From the NCBI GenBank assembly GCA_000622025.1, contig JHWU01000017.1:22997-86996 (forward strand): DNA of 64,000 nucleotides. The letters are read 5' to 3'. This DNA is from Lachnospiraceae bacterium AD3010. GTDB taxonomy: Bacteria; Bacillota; Clostridia; Lachnospirales; Lachnospiraceae. Of this stretch, positions 21,006 to 28,347 are shown one piece after another. Numbering within the stretch: position 1 is the stretch's first letter; every line of letters begins with the position of its first letter. The position numbers were made by a program, and so were the translations under genes. Under the pieces are notes generated by a model. It was not told the origin of the DNA, did not search any database, and was given only the letters and a program-made list of their open reading frames with translations.

Positions 21006-21968
21006 ATGGGAAAGAAAGATACTATTACAAAAAAATACCTTGAACAGCCTGAAGTATTTGCAGATGCTTTCAATTATTTTCTTTTTGACGGTAAGAATGT
21101 CATTAAATCAAAGGATCTGAAGGAACAGGATCCGACAGAGCTTGCAGTTATGAAAAAGATGGGGAAGGTATTTACCAGCCAGAAAATGCGGGATGTGCTT
21201 AGGCTATGTACAGTCCGACACAGCAAATATGCAACTTTAGTACTTCTTGGGATAGAAGGACAGACCGATATTAGCTATGTTATGCCGGTTAGGGATTATC
21301 TCTATGACGCCTTAAATTATGCGGAACAGATAGATAATATCAGAAAAAAACATATGGAAACAAAGGATCTGAAGGGATCAGAGTATATTTCCGGATTTTC
21401 AAAGAAAGATAAACTTATTCCGGTAATAACCTTATGCGTTTGCTTCGATAAAACCCATTGGGATGGTCCCAAATCACTATATGACATGTTTGGGAAGATA
21501 GATCCCCATATCAAGAAATATGTGAATAACTACTCTTTAAACCTTATTTCCCCCGAAGAAATTACAGATTTTTCAAAATTCTCATCTGGTTTGGGGCTGG
21601 CAATGGAGTTTATACATAATTCAGATGACAAGAAGCGTTTACATGCTATAATGGAATCGAAGAAGGAATATAGAAGCGTTGATATCCAGACTGTGGATAT
21701 CATAAATACATATACATCTGCAAATATTTCAAAGAAGAATGCGGAGGGAGGCCGAATCAACGTGTGTACTGCGATACAGGGATTAATCGAAGATGGAAGA
21801 ATACAGGGATTAAAAGAAGGACGGAAAGAAGGTTTGGAAGAAGGAGCAAATATGCTTGCCAAACTGATAAAGCTTCTTAATCCGGATAGCAAGGAGTTCG
21901 ACAAGGCCTTAAATGGCACGTCGGCAGATCGAAAACGGCTTTATAAGAAATATAAAATTATAGATTGA
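21006..21968 (+). CDS. Rpn family recombination-promoting nuclease / PD-(D/E)XK transposase-like
   Basis: A 320-residue protein of the Rpn/PDDEXK_2 group, enzymes linked to recA-independent DNA transfer and to phage defence in E. coli. The N-terminal part (EVFADAFNYFLFDGKNVI, then KMRDVLRLC and TLVLLGIEGQTDISYVMPVR) matches a subfamily common in Lachnospiraceae as I remember it. The catalytic D and ExQ positions fit D66-like RDVL and GIEGQ. The C-terminus has a charged repeat IQGLKEGRKEGLEEGANML. It has its own promoter and a strong terminator and is probably a self-contained mobile or defence gene in the island. Confidence 0.85.
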   Translation: MGKKDTITKKYLEQPEVFADAFNYFLFDGKNVIKSKDLKEQDPTELAVMKKMGKVFTSQKMRDVLRLCTVRHSKYATLVLLGIEGQTDISYVMPVRDYLYDALNYAEQIDNIRKKHMETKDLKGSEYISGFSKKDKLIPVITLCVCFDKTHWDGPKSLYDMFGKIDPHIKKYVNNYSLNLISPEEITDFSKFSSGLGLAMEFIHNSDDKKRLHAIMESKKEYRSVDIQTVDIINTYTSANISKKNAEGGRINVCTAIQGLIEDGRIQGLKEGRKEGLEEGANMLAKLIKLLNPDSKEFDKALNGTSADRKRLYKKYKIID

Positions 21969-21984
21969 AAAATGGTTTTCATAT

Positions 21985-22019
21985 ATCCCGGCATACTTTT
22001 GATATTGCCGGGATTTTTA
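21985..22019 (+). terminator. Terminator of the Rpn gene
   Basis: ATCCCGGCA (21985-21993) and TGCCGGGAT (22006-22014) form a perfect 9-bp stem with a 12-base loop, followed by TTTTTAA. Confidence 0.9.
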
Positions 22020-22052
22020 ATCCATATTTTTATAAAATGATAGTTAATAGAT

Positions 22053-22065
22053 GTTAATTATTAAC
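22053..22065 (+). promoter_or_regulatory. Palindrome upstream of the helical-protein operon
   Basis: GTTAATTATTAAC is a perfect 13-base palindrome 53 bases before the first gene of the operon, with a related TAGTTAATA just upstream (22041). ATTAACG motifs also occur at about 25,096-25,112, before the third helical gene. A regulator-binding role is possible but unproven. Confidence 0.4.
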
Positions 22066-22118
22066 AGACATTGACCGATATATTATTCAGATAAGAAAAA
22101 ACTAACCGGGGGTGCCGC

Positions 22119-22688
22119 ATGAATATTAAAATGCCAGGAATTAATCTGACTGCAAATAATGTGTTGAATAGTACTAAAGAACGTTTGGAAAGACAGGACA
22201 AACGAGACAACCGGATAGCCTTTTTTGAGCAGCAGAAAGAAAACCTCAAAGGAATGAAGGCCGGTACCATAGATGAGATATCCAGAAAATTGGATCTCTT
22301 GCATGGATATAATGCAGAAATATTGGCGGCAAAGACGGAATATAATCATGAGCAGATGTTCCATATTATGGATGAAGCTATGGAGCAGGGCGAGAAGATA
22401 GCAGAGGAAGCAAAAAAATATGCACCTAAGACGCCGGAAGAACGTAAAGAAGAAATGATCGAAGAAGCAACCGGAATAGAAAAAGACGAGGGTATAATGT
22501 CGGAGATCATGGATGAATTAACTGAAGAAGTGGAAGAAATGTCAGAGGCCGAAATGAAAGAAATGGACAGCCTGACATCATCAGAAGTGATACCACAAAC
22601 CGTAGTTGAGAATTTAGAAGAACTTGATAGGAAAGCGTTGGATAATACGATCCCGGAACAATATAAAAGAATCGATTATCGCATATAG
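22119..22688 (+). CDS. Uncharacterised acidic helical protein (island operon protein 1)
   Basis: 189 residues, no signal peptide or membrane segment. Residues about 18-100 are strongly helical (NSTKERLERQDKRDNRIAFF, then QQKENLKGMKAGTIDEISRK), residues about 108-160 are very acidic, and the protein ends YKRIDYRI. I recall related unnamed proteins in other Lachnospiraceae but know no function. GGGGG lies six bases before the ATG. It is followed at 35 bases by a second helical protein, then by the BlaI/M56 pair, so it is probably part of the response they control. Confidence 0.75.
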   Translation: MNIKMPGINLTANNVLNSTKERLERQDKRDNRIAFFEQQKENLKGMKAGTIDEISRKLDLLHGYNAEILAAKTEYNHEQMFHIMDEAMEQGEKIAEEAKKYAPKTPEERKEEMIEEATGIEKDEGIMSEIMDELTEEVEEMSEAEMKEMDSLTSSEVIPQTVVENLEELDRKALDNTIPEQYKRIDYRI

Positions 22689-22723
22689 ACGGATATAGAC
22701 AATTATTTAAAGGAGGAACGATC

Positions 22724-23239
22724 ATGGCAATTTCAAGTATCATGTCTCGATTACTGATATCAGCTGGGAATACAATGAAGATGGCAGAGATTCGACAGGG
22801 ATTGAATAAAGAGATGGAGCACAGAGCCGGTGTCTTAAATGCGGAAATAAAGCTTGACGGAGGACGTGGAGCTGATACCCGCAAGAAGGAAGAAGAACTG
22901 GAAAAGACGGAGGAAAAGGCATCCAAGATTAATGTGGAGGCAATGAATTCTTTAAGTGAAATGAATAATGAACTCCGGAGTGCAGCAAATAGGGATCAGG
23001 AAGAGGCAAGAGCAGAAAAGAAACAGGCCGAAAAGATATCAGAGAAAAGAAAAACTGAGAAAGAAGAGCGGGCAAAGAGACTCGAAAAATTGCAAGAAAA
23101 GAATGTTGGGGAGACGACAAATAAAGAATCAGACGAAATCGCTGAAGGAACCACTTTTGTTAATTTTGTTGCTGATGGGATTACTCCGGATTCTGGAGTT
23201 ATTGATAGTGTCGGCGGGAAAGTAGACATCAAAACATGA
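22724..23239 (+). CDS. Uncharacterised coiled-coil protein (island operon protein 2)
   Basis: 171 residues. The first 30 (MAISSIMSRLLISAGNTMKM) can form an amphipathic helix that could touch membrane or a partner; residues about 50-135 are a highly charged coiled coil rich in E, K and R; the last 40 residues change to a beta-prone tail (TTFVNFVADGITPDSGVID) ending GKVDIKT. No family recognised. AAAGGAGG precedes the ATG. It is 35 bases behind protein 1 and 141 bases ahead of the BlaI gene. Confidence 0.75.
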   Translation: MAISSIMSRLLISAGNTMKMAEIRQGLNKEMEHRAGVLNAEIKLDGGRGADTRKKEEELEKTEEKASKINVEAMNSLSEMNNELRSAANRDQEEARAEKKQAEKISEKRKTEKEERAKRLEKLQEKNVGETTNKESDEIAEGTTFVNFVADGITPDSGVIDSVGGKVDIKT

Positions 23240-23255
23240 GATATATATTGAATTT

Positions 23256-23310
23256 ATTTACAATGCTTATCAGAAACATTAAAATAAATTAATGGTTAAG
23301 GATTGTAAAT
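23256..23310 (+). promoter_or_regulatory. Candidate BlaI operator: inverted repeat ATTTACAAT / ATTGTAAAT
   Basis: ATTTACAAT (23256-23264) and ATTGTAAAT (23302-23310) are a perfect 9-bp inverted repeat with 37 bases between. Each arm holds the TTACA/TGTAA half-site typical of BlaI/MecI operators. It is 70 bases upstream of the BlaI gene, where its promoter should be. Confidence 0.6.
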
Positions 23311-23380
23311 CAATACTGTGCTTGTGAAGGGAAAGCATTGTAACAGAAGAATTCAATATTTCTGCGAGGTAAAGAATATC

Positions 23381-23791
23381 ATGGGAAACGACGAGAAAAT
23401 GCCTACCGAGAGAGAATGGCTCCTGATGGAAGCGATCTGGAGTTATGAGGAAAAGAAAGATGTTGCAGAAGAAGGCATTACTTCTTCTGAAATACTGGAT
23501 ATGGTATGTAAAACAGATGAGATGACTGTCCGTACAGAAAGGGTACTGATGCACCACCTTGTGAGGAAGGGGCTTGTAGGCTATACCGTGGATGCTCATG
23601 ACAGCCGCGTATATCATTATTTTTCGAAAAAGACAAAAGAAGAATGCCTAAAAGAAAAGCAGCAGGATTTTATCAACCTGTATTTCAGTGGTAACCGCGT
23701 TGGGGCAGCAGCCTCATTTATCAAGGACATCGAGTTGTCTGACAGTGATATAAAGGAGCTTGAAAAGATTCTTATGCAAAGGAAAAAATGA
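23381..23791 (+). CDS. BlaI/MecI/CopY family transcriptional repressor
   Basis: 136 residues with the winged-helix start of BlaI family (MPTEREWLLMEAIWSYEEKK, then GITSSEIL and DEMTVRTERVLMHHLVRKG) and a C-terminal dimerisation helix. Members are cleaved or released when their M56 partner senses a signal. An in-frame earlier start exists at 23318, but the ATG at 23381 aligns with the family and has GAGG upstream. The stop is followed at once by the M56 gene (TGA then ATG), so the pair is co-translated. Confidence 0.9.
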   Translation: MGNDEKMPTEREWLLMEAIWSYEEKKDVAEEGITSSEILDMVCKTDEMTVRTERVLMHHLVRKGLVGYTVDAHDSRVYHYFSKKTKEECLKEKQQDFINLYFSGNRVGAAASFIKDIELSDSDIKELEKILMQRKK

Positions 23792-25078
23792 ATGGATAAC
23801 ACGATGTTGGTAATTTTCAGACATCTGAAGGCTGTTGAGGATTTTCTGGATTTCTCATCGGCTTATATAGTGACCGTAGCTTTGCGTTGTACGATCGTAT
23901 CTTTCGTGTTATTGGCCGTAGTAATGATAATTCGTTCAACTATCATTAAGAATACAGTATTTCTGAAAGGCTTGATATGGTCGCTCGTTCTACTATTCCC
24001 TTTTTTTGGAACACTGAAAGCATATTATGATGCCGGAATACCGGGTATGAGAATTATTTCGAAGCCGTTTCATTTATGTCAGGAAGCAGCTATCACATAC
24101 TTCTGGTTCAGAACCGGGTATTTGGTAATAGCAGTATTACTGATCATCAGGCTCTTTAAGAACATGGGAAGCATGAAAAAGCTTTACCGTGCAGCCAAAG
24201 AAAGGGATATTTTCGGGGAAAAACTGGGAATTATAGATCTGCCGATATCTCCCTGCACATTTGGTCTTTTTTCACCGAAGATCCTATGCCCGAAGAGTAT
24301 TGTGGAAGAGTTTGAAGATGAAGAACTGAGAACGGTGATCATTCATGAAAAAACTCACATCCGGCTTGGTCATTTATGGATATTCTTTATCTGGGAATTA
24401 TTGTCGTCATTCTACTGGATGAACCCATTCCTGAGGCTGTCTTTTCCTTTGCTCCGGGCAGATATGGAGGAGATCTGTGACCGTGTAACTATTGCAGCAA
24501 GTGGGAAGGATCATTTAGAGTACGGAGAGCTTATTCTTAAAACAGCCGTTAATTCTATGGAAATGAAGAAGCGCATACCTGCCATGTTTATTGGAGAAAA
24601 TGGAAAGAAGGAGCTAAAGGCGCGGTGCGTAAAGATCAGGGAATATAAGCCTTTCAGTAGTAATCACATACGTGGAATGGCTGCAATATCACTAATGCTG
24701 CTCGGTGCTTTCCTTATTCTTCTTTTACAACACTCATATCCCAAATATGAGATCCTGCCGGATATCGTTGTAACGGATGAAATGGGGAACAGACTCGCGG
24801 GATGGGAAAGTACGGATTGCTCAGGCGTTATTGTCCGAAAAGACGATAAGTTTCTGGTTGACACAGGGAAATTAAGGAAGGAGCTACCAGAGAATTTTGC
24901 AAGGGGAAAATATGTATATTTTTACTATGACATGTTCATGAAAATACCGGGAATGGGAGGCGGCGGTTACTGCGCATGGCTTGAGGATGTACCGGAGGAA
25001 GGTCTTGTTGAAGCGGAAGAAGGTGGACATGAGCTTAGCGATGATATCTGTATTTGGTTGATCAAATGGATACTATAA
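23792..25078 (+). CDS. M56 family membrane metallopeptidase (BlaR1/MecR1-like sensor)
   Basis: 428 residues. Membrane segments are seen at about 25-47, 58-75, 105-122, 190-210 and 285-305. The cytoplasmic zinc protease loop has HEKTH (HExxH, residues 185-189) and a later DMEEICD carrying the third ligand. After the last membrane segment a roughly 120-residue outer domain (DIVVTDEMGNRLAGW onward) replaces the penicillin-binding domain of true BlaR1; no SxxK or KTG motif is visible and it has Cys in TDCSG, GYCAW and DICIW. It therefore senses something other than beta-lactams. It pairs with the preceding repressor. Confidence 0.9.
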   Translation: MDNTMLVIFRHLKAVEDFLDFSSAYIVTVALRCTIVSFVLLAVVMIIRSTIIKNTVFLKGLIWSLVLLFPFFGTLKAYYDAGIPGMRIISKPFHLCQEAAITYFWFRTGYLVIAVLLIIRLFKNMGSMKKLYRAAKERDIFGEKLGIIDLPISPCTFGLFSPKILCPKSIVEEFEDEELRTVIIHEKTHIRLGHLWIFFIWELLSSFYWMNPFLRLSFPLLRADMEEICDRVTIAASGKDHLEYGELILKTAVNSMEMKKRIPAMFIGENGKKELKARCVKIREYKPFSSNHIRGMAAISLMLLGAFLILLLQHSYPKYEILPDIVVTDEMGNRLAGWESTDCSGVIVRKDDKFLVDTGKLRKELPENFARGKYVYFYYDMFMKIPGMGGGGYCAWLEDVPEEGLVEAEEGGHELSDDICIWLIKWIL

Positions 25079-25112
25079 TTATTTTTGCACAAATGATTAA
25101 CGATCATTAACG

Positions 25113-25147
25113 AATAAGTCAATTAGAACCGTCCCCATTGACTTATT
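25113..25147. repeat. Inverted repeat with ACCGTCCCC core
   Basis: AATAAGTCAAT (25113-25123) and ATTGACTTATT (25137-25147) form a perfect 11-bp stem around TAGAACCGTCCCC. Related GAACCGTC-containing palindromes occur at 31,297-31,318 and 40,723-40,746. This looks like a dispersed hairpin family and could end the M56 transcript. Confidence 0.7.
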
Positions 25148-25210
25148 CACGAACATAAAACGCAGGGAAGTGTTAGAAATGCCGGAAAATACCGGGGAAA
25201 AGAGGTGCTG

Positions 25211-25996
25211 ATGAATGGAATCGCAGGTGTTTCTTTTCGGGAAACGAATTTGGGGCTTGAAGTGCGGGTAAGGAAAAGCCCGGGAAATTCATCCCTTGGA
25301 AAATTGAAAAAGAGACTGCCATATAACTTTAAGCAGCTTTCAAAGCAGATAATGCAGGTAAAGACTTCGGAAGCAGCACGACCTCTTGTCACAAAGATAA
25401 GAGCAAAATTGTCATGGCTTTATAGAAAGCTAAAATCCGGAGAATACGGGGACAGTGAGATAGCTGCAGCCATTATCCATGCTGCATCTATGGAAAAGAT
25501 CGCAAAGAAAAAGGTCCGGCATCTGGAAGAAGAGGAAGCCGCTGAAAATGGAAGCAGTCCAGCAAATACCATGGGTGAGGATGAAGAAATATATGGGAAA
25601 GATGAGTTGGAGGAGAGCCTGAAGGAAAATAAAGAGATTTCCGAAGAGGTGATGAAAAATCTTTTGGAGGAAATAGAAGAACTGGAAGAAGAGCTCGCCG
25701 ATGATATGATGTCAGAGCTTCAGGACATGGTTTCCTGTGCGGGGAAGGAAATGTCCGAAGAAGAGATACAGAGCCTGAAACGAAATCACAGGCAGAAAGA
25801 AGAACAGCAGCTAACAAGGGCCGATCTTAAGTATTTGAAAGCCCTATTCGACAGGCTTGAACAGGAAAAGAAACAGGCTTCAGCCGGTAACTATCAGGCC
25901 GGAGGAAACAGCAGCCCGACATTTTCTTTTTCTGTTGAATGCATGCCGGAAGTTGAGTTGATGGATGTAGGAGAAACTGTAGATTTAAGCGTTTGA
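25211..25996 (+). CDS. Uncharacterised helical protein (island operon protein 3)
   Basis: 261 residues; start ATG at 25211 with AAAAGAGG upstream (a GTG at 25205 is in frame). The first 20 residues (MNGIAGVSFRETNLGLEVRV) look beta-like, then a basic helical region KQLSKQIMQVKTSEAARPLV, a segment SGEYGDSEIAAAIIHAASMEK, an acidic coiled coil at about 115-175, and a tail ending MDVGETVDLSV. I recall similar unnamed Lachnospiraceae proteins but no known domain. It is 132 bases behind the M56 gene and 16 bases ahead of protein 4. Confidence 0.7.
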   Translation: MNGIAGVSFRETNLGLEVRVRKSPGNSSLGKLKKRLPYNFKQLSKQIMQVKTSEAARPLVTKIRAKLSWLYRKLKSGEYGDSEIAAAIIHAASMEKIAKKKVRHLEEEEAAENGSSPANTMGEDEEIYGKDELEESLKENKEISEEVMKNLLEEIEELEEELADDMMSELQDMVSCAGKEMSEEEIQSLKRNHRQKEEQQLTRADLKYLKALFDRLEQEKKQASAGNYQAGGNSSPTFSFSVECMPEVELMDVGETVDLSV

Positions 25997-26012
25997 AAGG
26001 AGAATAAAGACT

Positions 26013-26651
26013 ATGTCAATGGAGATCAATGGAATTAGTTCAGTAACACAATATTTTAGCAATCAGGAAAATATGGATGTTTCGGTAAAAAAAGCAGAAG
26101 AACAGAATGTGGAAAGGGTTCAGAATAATGAAGGTGTGACTTATGAAAGAGGAACCGCAGAAGAAAATGGCCTGTATTCGAAAATGAAAATGAATAAGGC
26201 TGACAGAACTGCTATTGCTGAGCAGATGAAGGCAGATATGGAAGAGAATAAGCGTCAGCTTATGGAGCTGGTTCAGAAGACGCTTTCCGGACAGGTTGGA
26301 GCATATGGTAAAGCAAATGATGATAATTTCTGGAAAACACTTGCTGGTGGAAAGTATACTGTGGATGCTGCAACAAAAGCACAGGCACAGAAGGACGTTG
26401 GTGAGGATGGTTACTGGGGAGTTAAGCAGACCGCTCAAAGGCTGTTTGATTTTGCAGGTGCGCTTGCCGGAGATGATGTTGATAAGATGAAGGACATGCA
26501 GAAAGCTATGGAAAAAGGCTTTAAGCTTGCAACAAAGGCTTGGGGAAGAGAACTTCCTAAGATAAGCCAGGACACCCTTGATGCCGCAAATAAGTTGTTT
26601 GAGAATTATTACAAATTTAAGGAACAGGAGAAAAATGCTGCTGAAATCTAA
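26013..26651 (+). CDS. Conserved hypothetical protein with DGYWGVKQTAQR motif (island operon protein 4)
   Basis: 212 residues, soluble. After a variable N-terminus (MSMEINGISSVTQYFSNQEN) comes a conserved globular region: FTVDAATKAQAQ-like KYTVDAATKAQAQKDVGEDG, then YWGVKQTAQRLFDFAGALAG, MEKGFKLATKAWGRELPKIS and LDAANKLFENYY. I recognise this as a family found in several Firmicutes and Campylobacterota, sometimes misnamed as a hydrogenase component, with no established role. AAAGGAG precedes the ATG. It is the last gene before the 3' att-like copy. Confidence 0.75.
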   Translation: MSMEINGISSVTQYFSNQENMDVSVKKAEEQNVERVQNNEGVTYERGTAEENGLYSKMKMNKADRTAIAEQMKADMEENKRQLMELVQKTLSGQVGAYGKANDDNFWKTLAGGKYTVDAATKAQAQKDVGEDGYWGVKQTAQRLFDFAGALAGDDVDKMKDMQKAMEKGFKLATKAWGRELPKISQDTLDAANKLFENYYKFKEQEKNAAEI

Positions 26652-26724
26652 GATCATTCTCTGAATCGTTTGAAAATTGATGAATATCTGTGCTTGCAGG
26701 AGAGGGACGATACAGAGCAAATAT

Positions 26725-26949
26725 CTGGTGCGGAAGTGGTGCGGAAGAAATGGCAGAGGCCGCAAATCTCCTTTCTGTGCGGTTTCCCGAGAGGCATGGA
26801 TGCTTCAAATCCCTCCTTCTCCGGTATATGAAAACAGGAGAGACTATCCTTTTGTGCAAATGTCGCACAATGAGAGTCTCTCCTGTTTTTACAAAGGGCT
26901 TCGCCCTTTGAGGCACACTTCGTGTGCCCCGGCTGTCGCCCGATGAATG
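26725..26949 (+). mobile_element. att-like end plus hairpin cassette, copy B
   Basis: From CTGGTGCGGAAGTGGTGCGG (26725) to the tRNA fragment TTCAAATCCCTCCTTCTCCG (26804 on), the 33 bases 26804-26836 are identical to 19920-19952, i.e. the tRNA-Ser 3' end and its first downstream bases. A terminator-like stem AACAGGAGAGACT/AGTCTCTCCTGTT and hairpins AAAGGGCTTCGCCCTTT (26893-26909) and GGCACACTTCGTGTGCC (26912-26928) follow; the CCGGCTCG hairpin is deleted. With the tRNA this brackets 6.9 kb, the probable extent of one integrated element. Confidence 0.8.
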
Positions 26950-26976
26950 CGAAAAGAGAATGTCCTCTGTGCGCAA

Positions 26977-27033
26977 GTAGAAGAAGAGCTTGACCAGGTT
27001 GCAGGTGGAGGGTTCCACTGGCCTTGGGGTTAA
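26977..27033 (+). pseudogene. Double-glycine leader peptide gene, 3' remnant
   Basis: The reading frame VEEELDQVAGGGFHWPWG with a stop at 27031-27033 matches the end of a bacteriocin/RiPP-type leader (EELDQVAGG) followed by a short aromatic core GFHWPWG. No start or leader N-terminus exists: upstream the frame runs into the hairpin cassette. The gene was therefore cut by the recombination that produced copy B. It resembles the intact peptide gene at 28968. Confidence 0.7.
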
Positions 27034-27167
27034 TTCCAACCACATCGGACAAGAATCAAAACAATGCAGGAGCTTTCCCAGCAAGGAGGGTTCTTTTGCT
27101 ATGTGCAATGCGCAGTCGCTTTTTTTCCGTAATAAAGGAACTTTTAGTTTTTTGCAACTTTTTGTAC

Positions 27168-27173
27168 TATAAT
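27168..27173 (+). promoter_or_regulatory. -10 element upstream of the small membrane protein
   Basis: A perfect TATAAT 33 bases before the start codon. A T-rich stretch precedes it; the -35 is unclear (TTTAGT at 19 bases is possible). Confidence 0.5.
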
Positions 27174-27205
27174 GGGGCTATAGATAAGTTTTGGAGGATA
27201 TTTTT

Positions 27206-27412
27206 ATGTTAAAAGATCATCTAAAAAAAATCCAAAATGGTGAGTGCACCACTATGGAACTTGTTCTTACCGCTGTCTGCCTTTTCCTTATAGGTGTTGT
27301 TACAGGAATGAAGATAGCTCCTGCAAGGATTGCCTCTTATGGCAGTTTTAACGGTAACCAGGGTAGTATCGAAAAACTCGATGACTTAATGGATGAGTTA
27401 AAAAATAATTAA
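27206..27412 (+). CDS. Small single-pass membrane protein, unknown
   Basis: 68 residues: a short N-terminal MLKDHLKKIQNGECTTMELV, one membrane helix LTAVCLFLIGVVTGMKIAP, then a short tail ending LDDLMDELKNN. I recall similar short proteins with the GECTT motif before the helix in other Lachnospiraceae; function unknown. GGAGG lies eight bases before the ATG at 27206, which I prefer to an in-frame start at 27191. It has its own promoter and stands alone between att-like copies. Confidence 0.7.
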   Translation: MLKDHLKKIQNGECTTMELVLTAVCLFLIGVVTGMKIAPARIASYGSFNGNQGSIEKLDDLMDELKNN

Positions 27413-27594
27413 ATAAATAATATCGTATAGGTGGTCTTGCCATCCTTATCTACTCCGGTAACGATATCCTTTTTTAGGGTTACGGATGCATCCTCCTTAA
27501 AGGAGAGCACGTTAAGCCTTCCTTCAGTGAACTTATCAAGGTGTACCTGATTTGCTCCTACAACATCCTTTCTGTGCAGGTTCCCGAGAGTCAT
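27409..27594 (-). pseudogene. Possible C-terminal gene remnant
   Basis: A 61-codon minus-strand frame containing VHLDKFTEGRLNVLSFKEDA and later GVDKDGKTTYTILFI, whose composition looks like real protein. It has no ribosome binding site and begins inside an att-like sequence, so I treat it as the tail of a gene cut by rearrangement. The family is not recognised. Confidence 0.3.
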
Positions 27595-27610
27595 GGGTGC
27601 TTCAAATCCC
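27568..27610 (+). repeat. Divergent att-like copy D
   Basis: CCTTTCTGTGCAGGTTCCCG and GGGTGCTTCAAATCCC resemble the bases leading into copies B and C (CTTTCTGTGCGGTTTCCCGA, GATGCTTCAAATCCC), but the match ends inside the tRNA 3' region and a different terminator follows. It indicates an older or related integration. Confidence 0.6.
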
Positions 27611-27626
27611 TTCAGGTATAGCTCTA

Positions 27627-27663
27627 AAACACAAAAAGCCGCTAATAGCGGCTTTTTGTGTTT
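27627..27663. terminator. Long symmetric terminator
   Basis: AAACACAAAAAGCCGCT (27627-27643) pairs perfectly over 17 bp with AGCGGCTTTTTGTGTTT (27647-27663), loop AAT. T-rich ends on both strands make it bidirectional. On the minus strand it lies 62 bases past the tRNase gene. Confidence 0.9.
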
Positions 27664-27724
27664 TTATGAAAGCCCCGATCTTGCGTAATCCAACGCTGCC
27701 TGTCAAGCTTTCACCCAAATTATA

Positions 27725-28120
27725 TTACTTTTCTCTACAAAATTCAATTACTTTTCCCGCTTTGGTAATCAATAATAAGCGGTCAATTTTTCTGGTTAAT
27801 GTAAATTGGTGTTGAAGCTCATGGGTGATCTTTTCCATATGTTGTTTAGACGCTCGAGCATCAATAATAATATAGGATGACTGCTTCAGAGCATCCTGCA
27901 AACAGTGTTGAATATTGTGCTTTCCTGTTCCTTTTGGACTTTTCAATTCCCATTTTACACCAGATATCAAAAAGTCAGGTGTCTTGTGATTTTCTCTTGG
28001 GATAAACTTCACATCTGATTGAAAATGATTAGCAAGAATATAAGCCGCGGAGATTTCTGTCTCTGATGGCCGGGGTTTTACTTCTGATGGGATAATTACA
28101 ACGTGTTCTTTATTTTGCAT
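27725..28120 (-). CDS. Solitary CdiA-CT-like tRNA nuclease domain protein
   Basis: 131 residues forming one PD-(D/E)XK-type toxin domain resembling the CdiA C-terminal tRNase family. Catalytic-type residues: E22 in SETEISAAYILA, D49 in KTPDFLI and the E58-x-K60 of KWELKSPKG; then a helix HNIQHCLQDALKQS and strand YIIIDAR. No CdiA, LXG or other delivery region is attached and no immunity gene is seen next to it. A promoter (TTACAA, 16 bases, TATAAT) lies upstream at about 28,153-28,180. It may be an orphan toxin, a housekeeping nuclease or a captured fragment. Confidence 0.75.
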   Translation of the reverse strand: MQNKEHVVIIPSEVKPRPSETEISAAYILANHFQSDVKFIPRENHKTPDFLISGVKWELKSPKGTGKHNIQHCLQDALKQSSYIIIDARASKQHMEKITHELQHQFTLTRKIDRLLLITKAGKVIEFCREK

Positions 28121-28347
28121 AGCCTTAGCAAATCCTTTAATTTTGGAAATATTATATCATTGTTAAAACATTTTGTAATTGGATATTCCGCTGCGGTGGA
28201 GTCTCGCCTGTCCGGGGTAGCATGAGCCAGTCTTATCTCGAAATTTTATGTGAATGGACGGCGTTGATATTAGCTGAAGATAAAACATATTATGAAAAAC
28301 AACGTGTTGGCCAGTGGCCAATAGAGAACGGTGGATCACTTTTTTTG

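Noticed and set aside
23792..25078. True BlaR1 beta-lactam sensor with resistance function
   Set aside because: The outer domain lacks the SxxK, SxN and KTG motifs and no beta-lactamase or PBP2a-like gene is linked.
26040..26765. Large minus-strand ORF opposite island protein 4
   Set aside because: Hydrophobic shadow frame of a coding gene; the plus-strand protein has a recognised conserved region and ribosome binding site.
26781..26821. A second tRNA-Ser gene
   Set aside because: Only the 3' 20 bases or so match; acceptor 5' strand, D arm and anticodon arm are absent, as in an attachment site.
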